A stretch of 64,000 bases of DNA, from NCBI RefSeq assembly GCF_001373415.1, contig NZ_CDSE01000087.1, positions 1 to 64,000 on the forward strand, given 5' to 3'. Source of the stretch: Paenibacillus dakarensis (GTDB taxonomy: Bacteria > Bacillota > Bacilli > Paenibacillales > Paenibacillaceae). The notes beneath the pieces are model-generated. The model did no database searches, was not told the DNA's origin, and saw only the letters and a list, made by a program, of their open reading frames with translations. The first letter of the stretch is position 1; the number at the start of each line of letters is the position of its first letter. Position numbers and translations under genes: made by a program. Below are positions 15,489-23,983 of this stretch, piece by piece.

Positions 15489-16874
15489 CTAACCTTGAGG
15501 CGGCTTATTCTTTAACCATTTCGGGGCACCCTTATTCTTACGGTCGCGCTCCCGCTCATTCTGCCGGGGCTTAGATACCTTACCCGATTCCGCTGAAGGA
15601 CTCTTCTTTCCGGGTAACTTCGCCTGATTTCCGTTATTACCATGCCGCTTCGGCTCCGTGCGTTCTCTTGCCGGAGACGGAGAAGCCTGGCTCGAGCTGC
15701 GAATCACCGAACCCGAAGCCGCATCCCTGGGTGATCTAACCTTTCCGCCAAACATAGCCTTCTCCTCAATCGAAATGCCAAGCTCACGACTGAATTTTCG
15801 CATGATAAAGATTTGACGGTCCGTTACGACCGAGATGACCAGCCCGCTGCGTCCCATACGTCCTGTTCGTCCGGCACGGTGAGTATAAAATTCGGCATTC
15901 AGCGGGGGATCATAGTTTATGACCATACCAAGTCCCTCGATATCGAGTCCCCTTGCTGCCACATCACTAGCGACCAGCAGCTGTGTACGGCCTTCGCGGA
16001 AGGCATTCAACACTTTGCTGCGTGTCATTTTGTCCGCATCCCCATACAATGCCGCGGCGCTAAGTCCTACAAAATTCAGCTTGGCTTCTACTTCAGCGAG
16101 ATCGGCAGTCGCATTCACGAATACAATTGCACGGTCCGGCTTATAGTGACGAACAATTCGGCGCACCATATCAACCCGGTCACGATCTTCACTCACGAAG
16201 TAGTAATGTTCCAATGCTGATGGAGTTCTTTGCTCAGGATTAATACCAATCTCTATCGGTCTGTCCATTTCCCGTTTGACCAATTCTGCGGTTTGAGGGC
16301 TTACTGTAGCTGACAGGAACACAAGCTGGCGGTCCCGCATTGCACTTCGGAGAATCCGCTCCACATCGCCTGCAGCCCCCAGATTAAACACCTGATCCAC
16401 CTCATCCACAACGATGGTCGTTACGGCGTGCATTTTAAGCTTCCGAATTTCAATCAGCTCGCGCACACGTCCGGGTGTACCCACGATCAACTGAGGATGC
16501 AGCTTCAGCTTTTCCAGCTGGCGTTTCGCCGAAGCGCCTCCAATGAGCCCAAGGACCCCGATTCCTCTGTAGGTTCCGTAACGCTCCCCTTCCCGGACAA
16601 TCTGGATCGCAAGCTCCTGGGTTGGTGCCAATATCACTTTTTGTACAGCCTTACTATCGGTATCAATACTCTGAAGCACAGGCAGTAAATACGCTAATGT
16701 CTTTCCGGTTCCTGTCTGGGAAGTTGCCAATACATCCTTGCCTTCCAGTACTTGCGGAATCGTCTCTGCCTGCACAGGTGAAGGCGTATGTATTCCAAAC
16801 TCGCCCAAACGGGCGGCCAAATCCTCGTCAATACCGAGGTTCATAAATGTCGTTGAAGTCATAGGTTTGTCCAT
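15489..16874 (-). CDS. DEAD-box family ATP-dependent RNA helicase with DEVD motif
   Basis: A 461-residue helicase. Q motif and motif I (TSQTGTGKT, about 54-62), motif Ia (APTQELA), Ib (TPGRVREL), motif II VVDEVD instead of DEAD, motif III SAT (LSATVS), IV-V, and motif VI HRAGRTGRMG. The last ~85 residues form a basic, Ser/Arg/Lys-rich tail (RSSSQASPSPARERTEPKR) that is probably disordered and RNA-binding. Bacillales carry several such helicases (CshA, CshB, DbpA, YfmL); overall length and the tail do not settle which this is. It appears monocistronic. Confidence 0.9.
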   Translation of the reverse strand: MDKPMTSTTFMNLGIDEDLAARLGEFGIHTPSPVQAETIPQVLEGKDVLATSQTGTGKTLAYLLPVLQSIDTDSKAVQKVILAPTQELAIQIVREGERYGTYRGIGVLGLIGGASAKRQLEKLKLHPQLIVGTPGRVRELIEIRKLKMHAVTTIVVDEVDQVFNLGAAGDVERILRSAMRDRQLVFLSATVSPQTAELVKREMDRPIEIGINPEQRTPSALEHYYFVSEDRDRVDMVRRIVRHYKPDRAIVFVNATADLAEVEAKLNFVGLSAAALYGDADKMTRSKVLNAFREGRTQLLVASDVAARGLDIEGLGMVINYDPPLNAEFYTHRAGRTGRMGRSGLVISVVTDRQIFIMRKFSRELGISIEEKAMFGGKVRSPRDAASGSVIRSSSQASPSPARERTEPKRHGNNGNQAKLPGKKSPSAESGKVSKPRQNERERDRKNKGAPKWLKNKPPQG

Positions 16875-16980
16875 CCTTTATCTATGAGTATTGTTCACTC
16901 ATGTTTCATTATATGCTAAAACAGAAGCTCCCACCAAATGAAGCTTAATGCATTTTGATTTCAATACATCTGTGCAGTCC

Positions 16981-17004
16981 AAAAAACCGGCTCAAGAGAG
17001 CCGG
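16981..17004 (-). terminator. Terminator of the SDR gene
   Basis: CCGGCTC-aaga-GAGCCGG (16987-17004) with six T residues following on the minus strand. It stops transcription from the SDR gene at 17036. Confidence 0.8.
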
Positions 17005-17035
17005 CTCCATTCATCCATGCTGGGTTTCGTCTATT

Positions 17036-17809
17036 TTATTTCTTATTCATCCACCGGTATGACAGCCGGTCAACCAGACGCGGAAACAGATTATAAAGCC
17101 TTATGCCGACACCTGCCAGCTTCGGCAGATCGATCTCGTCCTTGCGTTTGCGGATTAATGTAACGATACGCCCTGACACATGTTCTGGCTTCATCATAAA
17201 CCAGCTCACATTCTTCACATAACCGCCTGATGGATCGGCAATCGAAAAGAATGGCGTATCAATCGGCCCCGGATTTACTGCTGAAACCGTTATCCCCGTT
17301 CCCCGCAGCTCCTGGCGCAGAGAATTCGTTAATCCCAAAACCGCATGCTTCGTTGCCGAGTATGCTGTTGATTTCGCTGAGCCCATCTTGCCGGCCATGG
17401 ATGCGATGTTGACGATGTGCCCATCTTTTCGCTCAAGCATTCCAGGCAGGACAGCCTGAGTGCAGCGTACAATCCCCATATAATTAACATCCATCATATC
17501 TTCAAACTGGTCTTGCGGCATTTCGAGGAATGTTTCAAAAATACCATACCCGGCATTATTCACAAGCACATCTATTCTGCCATGCTTGTCCTCAATCTGA
17601 TCAAATACCTCTTTTACCTGATATGTATTCTGCACGTCAAGCTGCACCAGCTCATGGGGACCCTTCATTCGGCTTCCGACCTGCTTTAGACGCTCTTCCG
17701 AACGGCCGGCAAGAACCACATAAGCGCCTTCACTTGATAGCATCTCGGCTGTGATGGCACCGATACCGCTGGATGCTCCGGTAATAACAATCACTTTATT
17801 CTCAAGCAT
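17036..17809 (-). CDS. Short-chain dehydrogenase/reductase
   Basis: A 257-residue classical SDR. TGASSGIG at residues 9-16, NNAGYG near 85, catalytic Ser in NIASMAG, and YSATK (YxxxK) near 151. It has a C-terminal basic, hydrophobic helix (RLYNLFPRLVDRLSYRWMNKK region), consistent with membrane association. The ATG at 17809 follows GGGAGG; the longer frame to 17854 has no ribosome site. Substrate is unknown. Confidence 0.88.
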   Translation of the reverse strand: MLENKVIVITGASSGIGAITAEMLSSEGAYVVLAGRSEERLKQVGSRMKGPHELVQLDVQNTYQVKEVFDQIEDKHGRIDVLVNNAGYGIFETFLEMPQDQFEDMMDVNYMGIVRCTQAVLPGMLERKDGHIVNIASMAGKMGSAKSTAYSATKHAVLGLTNSLRQELRGTGITVSAVNPGPIDTPFFSIADPSGGYVKNVSWFMMKPEHVSGRIVTLIRKRKDEIDLPKLAGVGIRLYNLFPRLVDRLSYRWMNKK

Positions 17810-17889
17810 GATTTCTTCTTCCTCCCTGCAGTCCGGCGGTCTACGACTAGCCACACATCCGTTAGCAAAGGACTGCTCTCTTCTCTATT

Positions 17890-18348
17890 CTAAGAAATCA
17901 TGACTTGAATATCCAGTTCTCCAATTCCGTCCATAAGAAGTGGAATGCTTAGTGCCTTCTTGCGGGCGAAATCTGTTACGTTCACCGATCTAATAACTTT
18001 AGGTGGTGTAATATCTACACTGACCCCTTGATTGAATAATATGGTGCTGGCATTGCCGCTTATCATATTACCAAGTTCCGAAATTGCGCTCTGTCCCATT
18101 TCGTCCATTTCAGTCAGTACGTATCCGCCCATCATTACTGAAACCATACGCAATGCCACTTGCTCCTGTAATCCGAATACAATATCGCCATTCATTTGCC
18201 CGGTCATGCCTATCTGAATCCAAATATGGTTATCGATTAAAGATATCTCCTTAACCCCGAGATTGCCTGTGGAAGGCGAGACCTGTATGACCTGTTCAAT
18301 GACGCGTCTTGCGGATTCTAAAAAAGGATTGATTACTTCCGCTTTCAC
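17890..18348 (-). CDS. CheX-family chemotaxis phosphatase
   Basis: A 152-residue CheX/CheC-type protein that would dephosphorylate CheY-P. The family active-site pattern [DS]xxxExxN appears as SAISELGN near residues 87-94, followed by SGNAS. Start is GTG at 18348, with AAAGGGGA about 12 bases upstream. No other chemotaxis gene lies nearby, so it is a stand-alone copy. The C-terminus ends in a short beta strand (GELDIQVMIS). Confidence 0.85.
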   Translation of the reverse strand: MKAEVINPFLESARRVIEQVIQVSPSTGNLGVKEISLIDNHIWIQIGMTGQMNGDIVFGLQEQVALRMVSVMMGGYVLTEMDEMGQSAISELGNMISGNASTILFNQGVSVDITPPKVIRSVNVTDFARKKALSIPLLMDGIGELDIQVMIS

Positions 18349-18766
18349 AACCGATTAATCCCCTTTCACTGGGTTTGTGGTCAGGGTCCCAAAGTCCCAT
18401 TCAAATATTGGTACAATCATTATAATGTATACCCTGCAATAAATCATCATAAATTAACGCTTAAAGACATAATCTTCTGGAAATACAAGAAAAATGTCGA
18501 ATGAATTGCTTGCTATGTAGTTCTTTAGTCGTAGTCCGTGTTGCAACCTTATTATTATCGGTTTTTACTCATCATCATTGAATAATGATCGACCGAATCA
18601 TGAAAAAAAATAAAACCAGTCCGCTTAGAACTGGCTAAAAAGTGCATGCATCATGCTGAATGAAAAGCTTCACATTGCTCCTCATTGCATAATAACCTAT
18701 AATTTATAAGTAAACTATAACGCTTTAAAGTCACGGAACCTATGAAATCATGTTAGGAGGACGGCC
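18349..18766. other. Intergenic region between cheX-type and LysR genes
   Basis: A 418-base divergent gap. It holds a leftward terminator-like hairpin at 18602-18636 and otherwise AT-rich sequence. No gene or clear operator is visible. Confidence 0.5.
18602..18636 (-). terminator. Terminator-like hairpin reading leftward
   Basis: On the minus strand CCAGTTC-taagcg-GACTGG is followed by TTTTATTTTTTTT. No leftward gene lies to its right, so it may mark transcript ends from an unseen promoter or protect the cheX upstream region. Confidence 0.5.
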
Positions 18767-19669
18767 ATGAACATTAGCCAACTGGAGACGCTTATCACCA
18801 TTTCCAAGACGATGAGCTTTCGTAAAGCGGGAGAATTACTTAATTTAACCCAGCCGGCCGTGTCGGCTCAAATCAAGAGCCTCGAAGATGAATTCAAAAC
18901 CGTGCTTGTGGATCGAAGCCAGCCTGTTACATTAACGGATCGGGGCCAGGTGTTTGTAGAACACGCTGAGCATATCCTGAGAATTGTAGATGAGATGAAA
19001 CAAAGACTGGCCGATTTGGAACAGATCCCTCAGGGTCATATTCGGCTGGGAACGACCACATCGATAGCTATTCAAATTTTGCCGCGTGTGCTCTCTTATT
19101 TCCAGGATCAATTTCCGCATATCAAGACAACGATCCAATCCATGGCCTCTTCCCAAATTTATCACAGTGTTGAGAATAACCTTATCGATATTGGAATTGG
19201 ATATCTAATTGAACGGAATCCTAATGTTAACTCCTCTATTCTGTTTTATGACTCCTTTGAACTTGTCGTTTCTCCGCAGCATCCCTTAGCCAAAGCAAGC
19301 AAAGCAGAAATCGAAGTCCTTGGCCAAACACCTCTCATCTTGTTGACCCAAGATACCGTCGGTCGAAGATTTGCTGATGAAGTTATGCATTCTCATGGCA
19401 TTCAGCCACAAGTGGTTATGGAGCTGTCCAGCAGCGAGGAGATTAAGCGAATGGTCGAGATTAATCTTGGAGCGGCGATTATATCCAAGCAATCCGTTTC
19501 ATCTGAGCTTCGAAATGGCTCACTGAAGATTGTCCCTCTTACCGAGCTGGAGGTCAGCCATCCTGTCGGCGTTATTTATAAAAGCGGAAGATACGTCAGC
19601 TCGGCCATGCGTCAGTTTATAAGCGACCTGAAGGGAATGCCGGAAACCCAGTTCATCAGCAGCGAATAA
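18767..19669 (+). CDS. LysR family transcriptional regulator
   Basis: A 300-residue LysR-type regulator. The N-terminal winged helix spans about residues 1-60 (SFRKAGELLNLTQPAVSAQIKS in two parts), then a linker helix and a periplasmic-binding-like effector domain (about 90-295). TTAGGAGG precedes the ATG by six bases. Three bases after its stop the ribosome site region of the downstream PHP-phosphatase gene begins; the two are probably co-transcribed. The effector is not evident. Confidence 0.88.
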   Translation: MNISQLETLITISKTMSFRKAGELLNLTQPAVSAQIKSLEDEFKTVLVDRSQPVTLTDRGQVFVEHAEHILRIVDEMKQRLADLEQIPQGHIRLGTTTSIAIQILPRVLSYFQDQFPHIKTTIQSMASSQIYHSVENNLIDIGIGYLIERNPNVNSSILFYDSFELVVSPQHPLAKASKAEIEVLGQTPLILLTQDTVGRRFADEVMHSHGIQPQVVMELSSSEEIKRMVEINLGAAIISKQSVSSELRNGSLKIVPLTELEVSHPVGVIYKSGRYVSSAMRQFISDLKGMPETQFISSE

Positions 19670-19702
19670 GTATTGAATATTCTTTTTTTTAAGGAGGACA
19701 TC

Positions 19703-20512
19703 ATGAAATTCGATCTGCACACGCACCATTTCCGCTGCGGACACGCGGACGGTAACATCAGAGAATACATTGAGGCAGGGATAAGCTCCGGCCTTAGGGT
19801 CATTGGCATATCCGATCACACGCCTTACTTTGGGAGCCCGGAAGACCAGCCCTTTCCTTACATTGCCATGGGCAAGGCGGAACTGGCGAACTATGTAGAT
19901 GAGGTCCTTCAATTGAAGCAGGAATATGAGGGGAAGATCGATGTACTGCTCGGGATTGAATCTGACTTTTTTCCTCAGCATGCTGAAGTTTATCTTCAGA
20001 CTCTTTCAAAATATCCATTCGATTACATCATCGGCTCCGTTCATCAGGTCAGCGGTGTAAGTATTTTTAACAAGAATAGATGGAAAAACCTTGGTTCGAA
20101 ACAGAAGGTAGCCGTGAAAGAAGAGTACTTCTCTCTCATCCGGCAATCGGCCCGCAGCGGCATGTTCCAGATTCTTGGACATATTGATGCCATGAAAGGA
20201 AACTATCCTTCCTTCACTGACATTATGACCGAAGACGCACTGGAAGAAACATTAAAGGTGATAGCCGAATGCGGTATAGCAATTGAGATTAACACCTCTG
20301 GCAAAACCAAACTAAGCGGCGGGTGGTACCCCTCCAACGCCATATTGGAACGTGCTCTTTATCATGGAGTTGAGGTTACATTCGGCTCCGATGCCCATAA
20401 ACCATCCCGGGTCGGGGACGAGTTCGAAGAAGTGGCGGCAGCACTGAAAGATATAGGATTTAAAGAGTGGGTATACTACAAGCAAAAACGGAAGGTAACC
20501 GTCCCTCTTTAA
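19703..20512 (+). CDS. PHP-domain phosphatase, histidinol-phosphatase family (HisJ type)
   Basis: A 269-residue metal-dependent phosphatase. PHP metal-binding motifs: HTHHFRCGHADG at the N-terminus, SDHTPY near residue 38, an HQVS segment near 110, GHIDAMKG near 155, and GSDAH near 234. The start at 19703 follows AAGGAGG. In histidine biosynthesis this family converts L-histidinol phosphate to L-histidinol, but no his genes are adjacent, so the substrate could differ. The terminator stem begins inside its last codons. Confidence 0.82.
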   Translation: MKFDLHTHHFRCGHADGNIREYIEAGISSGLRVIGISDHTPYFGSPEDQPFPYIAMGKAELANYVDEVLQLKQEYEGKIDVLLGIESDFFPQHAEVYLQTLSKYPFDYIIGSVHQVSGVSIFNKNRWKNLGSKQKVAVKEEYFSLIRQSARSGMFQILGHIDAMKGNYPSFTDIMTEDALEETLKVIAECGIAIEINTSGKTKLSGGWYPSNAILERALYHGVEVTFGSDAHKPSRVGDEFEEVAAALKDIGFKEWVYYKQKRKVTVPL

Positions 20513-20545
20513 TTAGGGGCTGCGGTTGTCCTTCCGCTTTTTTTT
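20489..20545 (+). terminator. Terminator overlapping the end of the PHP gene
   Basis: CGGAAGG-AACCG (20489-20501) pairs with CGGTT-CCTTCCG (20523-20536), followed by eight T residues. The stop codon (20510-20512) lies in the loop. Confidence 0.85.
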
Positions 20546-20554
20546 ATGTTCATA

Positions 20555-20583
20555 CAAAAAAAAGAGACCCAGAACTCTGGGTC
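20555..20583 (-). terminator. Terminator-like hairpin reading leftward
   Basis: GACCCAG-aact-CTGGGTC (20566-20583) has nine A residues on its left, giving a minus-strand U-tract. Both neighbours are rightward, so this is another leftward terminator without an obvious upstream gene, or the second part of a bidirectional block. Confidence 0.5.
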
Positions 20584-20803
20584 CAAAACCATTTATATAT
20601 TCTCAAAAGGGGGTCATGTGATAAGTTTACCCTGCCGCTGTTAGAGTTTCATAACAGATATATTTCATTTGTGTAACAAAAATCATGCGTCGATACATGA
20701 TTGCCATTTTTCATTTTCCTTCAGCCTCCTTTATAATCATAGAGAGAGAAAGAGTGCATCATTGCCCTATGTCCAAGAAAATCGGGCAGAGAGGAGTTCC
20801 CTT

Positions 20804-22183
20804 ATGAACCTAAACAATTCCATTGAGGATTTGGTTTCAGCCCAGCGCCGTTTTTTTAAATCAGGTACGACCAGAGATATTCATTACCGGGTCACACAGT
20901 TGAAGAAACTGCGCAGTGCATTAATAGCAAAAGAAGCCGAGGTGATCCAGGCGCTGCGAACGGATTTAAATAAAAGCGAACAGGAATCATTCACCACGGA
21001 AATCGGTATTGTGTACAAAGAGCTTTCCTATGTGATTCGTAATATCCATCAATGGGCTAAGCCCCGTAAAGTTAAAACGGCACTGACGCATATCGGAAGC
21101 CGCGGAAGGATTCTTCCTGAGCCTTACGGGACAGTGCTTATTATTGCTCCATGGAACTATCCCTGGCAGCTGGCCATTTCGCCTCTCATCGGAGCCATGG
21201 CAGCAGGAAATACAGCTGTGATTAAACCATCCGAGCTAACGCCTGCTGTTTCGGCCGTGATCTCGGCACTCATTAAAGATACATTCCCTGAATCGTATGC
21301 AGCCGTTGTGGAAGGCGGACCGGACACGAGCACCTGTCTGCTCCAGCAGCCGGTGGATTATATCTTTTTTACAGGCAGTACTAGAATCGGTAAAATCGTC
21401 ATGCAGGCGGCTTCCCAACATCTCACGCCCGTCACTTTGGAACTTGGAGGCAAGAGTCCTTGTATCGTGCATCGGGACGCTTCACTGAAGCTGACTGCGA
21501 AACGAATTGTGTTCGGGAAGTTTACCAATGCAGGCCAGACGTGTGTTGCGCCAGACTATCTGCTCGTGCATGAAAGTGTTAAGGAGCCTCTTCTGCAGTA
21601 TATGAAAGAAGCCATCACGGAGTTTTATGGCGAGTCACCTCTTAAGAACCCGGATTACGGCCGAATCGTATCGGAGAAGCATTTTTTACGGTTATCCCAT
21701 TTTCTTGACAATGGTTCTGTTCGCCACGGTGGTAATTATGATGAAAGTAACCTTCTCATAGAGCCGACCTTACTCGATGATATCACATGGGATATGCCTG
21801 TTATGGAGGATGAAATTTTCGGGCCTATTTTCCCGATTCTTACTTACAATGATCTGAACGAAGTCATTGCCACGGTTAATGCCAGACCTAAGCCGCTCGC
21901 GCTTTATCTGTTTACGAATGATGCCGGTGTCCAAAAGCAGATCATGTCAGAGATATCCTTCGGCGGCGGGTGTATAAATGACACCCTGATGCATCTGGCT
22001 ACCCCTTATCTTCCATTCGGGGGCGTAGGTGCAAGCGGAATGGGTGCTTATCACGGCAAGCACAGCTTCGATACCTTCTCTCATATGAAGAGCATTCTAC
22101 ATCAGACCAATAAATTCGACTTCAGCTTCCGTTACCCTGGTAAAGATGGTCTTAAGCTGCTCCGTAAATTGATGAAGCCTTAA
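20804..22183 (+). CDS. Aldehyde dehydrogenase (class 3 / fatty-aldehyde type)
   Basis: A 459-residue NAD(P)-dependent aldehyde dehydrogenase. The general base is in LELGGKSP (about residues 214-221), the nucleophile Cys in NAGQTCVAPDY (about 247), and EDEIFGP lies near 341. The short length and YPWQLAISPLIGA segment are typical of class 3-like enzymes that lack the long N-terminal extension. Hydrophobic C-terminus ends KLLRKLMKP. ATG at 20804 follows GAGAGGAG; the longer frame to 20669 is not supported. Confidence 0.9.
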   Translation: MNLNNSIEDLVSAQRRFFKSGTTRDIHYRVTQLKKLRSALIAKEAEVIQALRTDLNKSEQESFTTEIGIVYKELSYVIRNIHQWAKPRKVKTALTHIGSRGRILPEPYGTVLIIAPWNYPWQLAISPLIGAMAAGNTAVIKPSELTPAVSAVISALIKDTFPESYAAVVEGGPDTSTCLLQQPVDYIFFTGSTRIGKIVMQAASQHLTPVTLELGGKSPCIVHRDASLKLTAKRIVFGKFTNAGQTCVAPDYLLVHESVKEPLLQYMKEAITEFYGESPLKNPDYGRIVSEKHFLRLSHFLDNGSVRHGGNYDESNLLIEPTLLDDITWDMPVMEDEIFGPIFPILTYNDLNEVIATVNARPKPLALYLFTNDAGVQKQIMSEISFGGGCINDTLMHLATPYLPFGGVGASGMGAYHGKHSFDTFSHMKSILHQTNKFDFSFRYPGKDGLKLLRKLMKP

Positions 22184-22189
22184 AATAGA

Positions 22190-22216
22190 GCACATCCGGA
22201 TATTATCCTGGTGTGC
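22190..22216 (+). terminator. Terminator of the aldehyde dehydrogenase gene
   Basis: GCACATCC (22190-22197) pairs with GGTGTGC (22210-22216), followed by TTTTCTCT; the stem is imperfect. Confidence 0.55.
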
Positions 22217-22271
22217 TTTTCTCTGTGCTGGCTCACCGATCTCATTCGGAGCGCGAGGAGTTTCGCAGCCT

Positions 22272-23084
22272 TCATTCGATTCGATTTTCCTCTAACCATT
22301 TTACTGCATAATCCACCATCAACCGTTGTTGTGCCAGTACACATCTGCTGTTCTGAACAAGCCCCCGGGTGTAACCTTCTCCTTCTTTACAATCTGCTTC
22401 AAAAGCTGCTCCAATCTGTTCAAAATCATCCGAGTTAAAGTTAATATCGTAAAATGTTTCCCATAACGTTCGGTTGTTTTCCCTTCGGATTGGAGCACTT
22501 AACGATTCTTCCTTCTTACCGCCCCACTTCGCCCGGTATTCTGCCAGATGAAAGGATGTATTATTCTCATATGCTGATCCTAACATCAGTACATAAGCCC
22601 CCAGATCATATAGCTTGGCTAGCGGTGAATTGTCACCCAAACAATAAGATAACGGATGGGAACTGGTTATTATCTCAGCATTTCGCCCTCTTGCCGTAAA
22701 AGAAACATGAGGATGCGCGCTGCGAATAACCCCTTTCTGCTTCCGAAACGTTTCTGGAATAACTCCTACGTATGATGTCTTAGTAAAGTCCGCGTCAAAT
22801 GGAGGCATGGAATCGCGAATCATCTGCCACCACCTGGGATCTGCCGGCGGGTTCTGCCATGTTGATGGATCCGTTAAATCAGCGGAGTGTGCAGGCATAA
22901 CCAATGTCCCTTTATCCCCCAGTACGTCCTCTAGTGCAATGATTACCGCCTCCGCCCCGCCTACAATCCATCCGCCCAGACTCTTTAAAGAAGAATGAAC
23001 CAACAGCGTCATGCCGGGCCTCACTCCCAGCTGTCTTAAGTCAGAACTGATATCCTCTATTGTAATTGGCTTTTCAATAATCAA
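22272..23084 (-). CDS. AAC(3)-family N-acetyltransferase (YokD type)
   Basis: A 270-residue acetyl-CoA-dependent enzyme of the aminoglycoside 3-N-acetyltransferase fold. Markers are LLVHSSLKSLGG near residue 26, LVMPAHSADLTDP near 61, and SAHPHVSFTARG with the expected catalytic-region HP near 123-125, and LMLGSAYENNTSFHLAE near 168. Chromosomal homologues such as B. subtilis YokD are widespread and usually do not confer clear resistance, so a resistance function should not be assumed. It sits downstream of the sdhCAB terminator. Confidence 0.85.
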   Translation of the reverse strand: MIIEKPITIEDISSDLRQLGVRPGMTLLVHSSLKSLGGWIVGGAEAVIIALEDVLGDKGTLVMPAHSADLTDPSTWQNPPADPRWWQMIRDSMPPFDADFTKTSYVGVIPETFRKQKGVIRSAHPHVSFTARGRNAEIITSSHPLSYCLGDNSPLAKLYDLGAYVLMLGSAYENNTSFHLAEYRAKWGGKKEESLSAPIRRENNRTLWETFYDINFNSDDFEQIGAAFEADCKEGEGYTRGLVQNSRCVLAQQRLMVDYAVKWLEENRIE

Positions 23085-23112
23085 CCGTTTCCCCTCCCAT
23101 TACATCCTGTGT

Positions 23113-23163
23113 AAAAAAAGAGCACTTGTCCGAATGCATATGCATCAGGGACAAGCGCTCTCT
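23113..23163 (-). terminator. Terminator of the sdhCAB operon
   Basis: AGAGCGCTTGTCC...GGACAAGTGCTCT on the minus strand, with an inner ATGCATATGCAT dyad, followed by TTTTTTT. It lies 37 bases after sdhB. Confidence 0.9.
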
Positions 23164-23199
23164 CATGATTCTCAACGTTCTTACGCAGCTGGAATGTTC

Positions 23200-23964
23200 T
23201 TACACACTCAACCAGCGTTTGAACAGATGTTTCGTTGTTTCCTTATTCATCTCTGCAATGGAAGTCGTAAGCGGAATTCCTTTAGGACAAGAACGCACAC
23301 AGTTCTGTGAGTTACCGCAGCCTTCAATACCGCCATCCTGCATCAGGGCTTCCAGGCGCTCTTCCTTATTCATCTCGCCTGTTGGATGAGCGTTAAAGAG
23401 ACGAACCTGTGAAATCGCAGCCGGACCAATGAAATCCGTCTTCTCGTTGACATTCGGGCATGCTTCAAGGCAGACACCGCAAGTCATACACTTCGACAAC
23501 TCATAAGCCCACTGGCGCTTCTTCTCTGGCATACGTGGTCCTGGACCGAGATCATAAGTACCATCGATCGGAATCCACGCCTTCACCTTCTTGAGCGCCG
23601 TAAACATACGGTTACGATCAATAATCAGGTCGCGAACGACCGGGAACGTCTTCATCGGCTGAATACGAATAGGCTGTTCCAGTTTATCAATGAGAGCTGC
23701 GCAAGCTTGGCGAGGCTTGCCGTTGATCACCATGGAGCATGCTCCGCATACTTCCTCAAGGCAGTTGGAATCCCAGCAGACAGGAGTTGTTGACTGACCT
23801 TGAGCATTCTTCGGATTACGCTGAATTTCCATTAATGCACTAATTACGTTCATGCCGGGACGATATGGAATTTCGAATTCCTCAGTATAGGCTTTTGATT
23901 CCGGGCTGTCCTGGCGGGTAATAATAAATTTGACGCTCTTCGAGGCTGCTGTGGTTTGAGCCAT
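23200..23964 (-). CDS. sdhB: Succinate dehydrogenase iron-sulfur subunit
   Basis: A 254-residue subunit of complex II, on the cytoplasmic face. The N-terminal ferredoxin domain carries the [2Fe-2S] ligands in DSNCLEEVCGACSM and a later C (RQAC); the C-terminal domain carries CMTCGVCLEACP and CVRSCPKG for the [4Fe-4S] and [3Fe-4S] clusters. The last gene of sdhCAB, 19 bases after sdhA. Length is typical of Bacillales SdhB. Confidence 0.97.
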   Translation of the reverse strand: MAQTTAASKSVKFIITRQDSPESKAYTEEFEIPYRPGMNVISALMEIQRNPKNAQGQSTTPVCWDSNCLEEVCGACSMVINGKPRQACAALIDKLEQPIRIQPMKTFPVVRDLIIDRNRMFTALKKVKAWIPIDGTYDLGPGPRMPEKKRQWAYELSKCMTCGVCLEACPNVNEKTDFIGPAAISQVRLFNAHPTGEMNKEERLEALMQDGGIEGCGNSQNCVRSCPKGIPLTTSIAEMNKETTKHLFKRWLSV

Positions 23965-23983
23965 GTCAAATCCCCCTTCTTAC

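Noticed and set aside
22272..23084. Calling the AAC(3)-family gene an aminoglycoside-resistance determinant
   Set aside because: Chromosomal YokD-type homologues are common in Bacillales without clear resistance; no mobile element or resistance context is seen.
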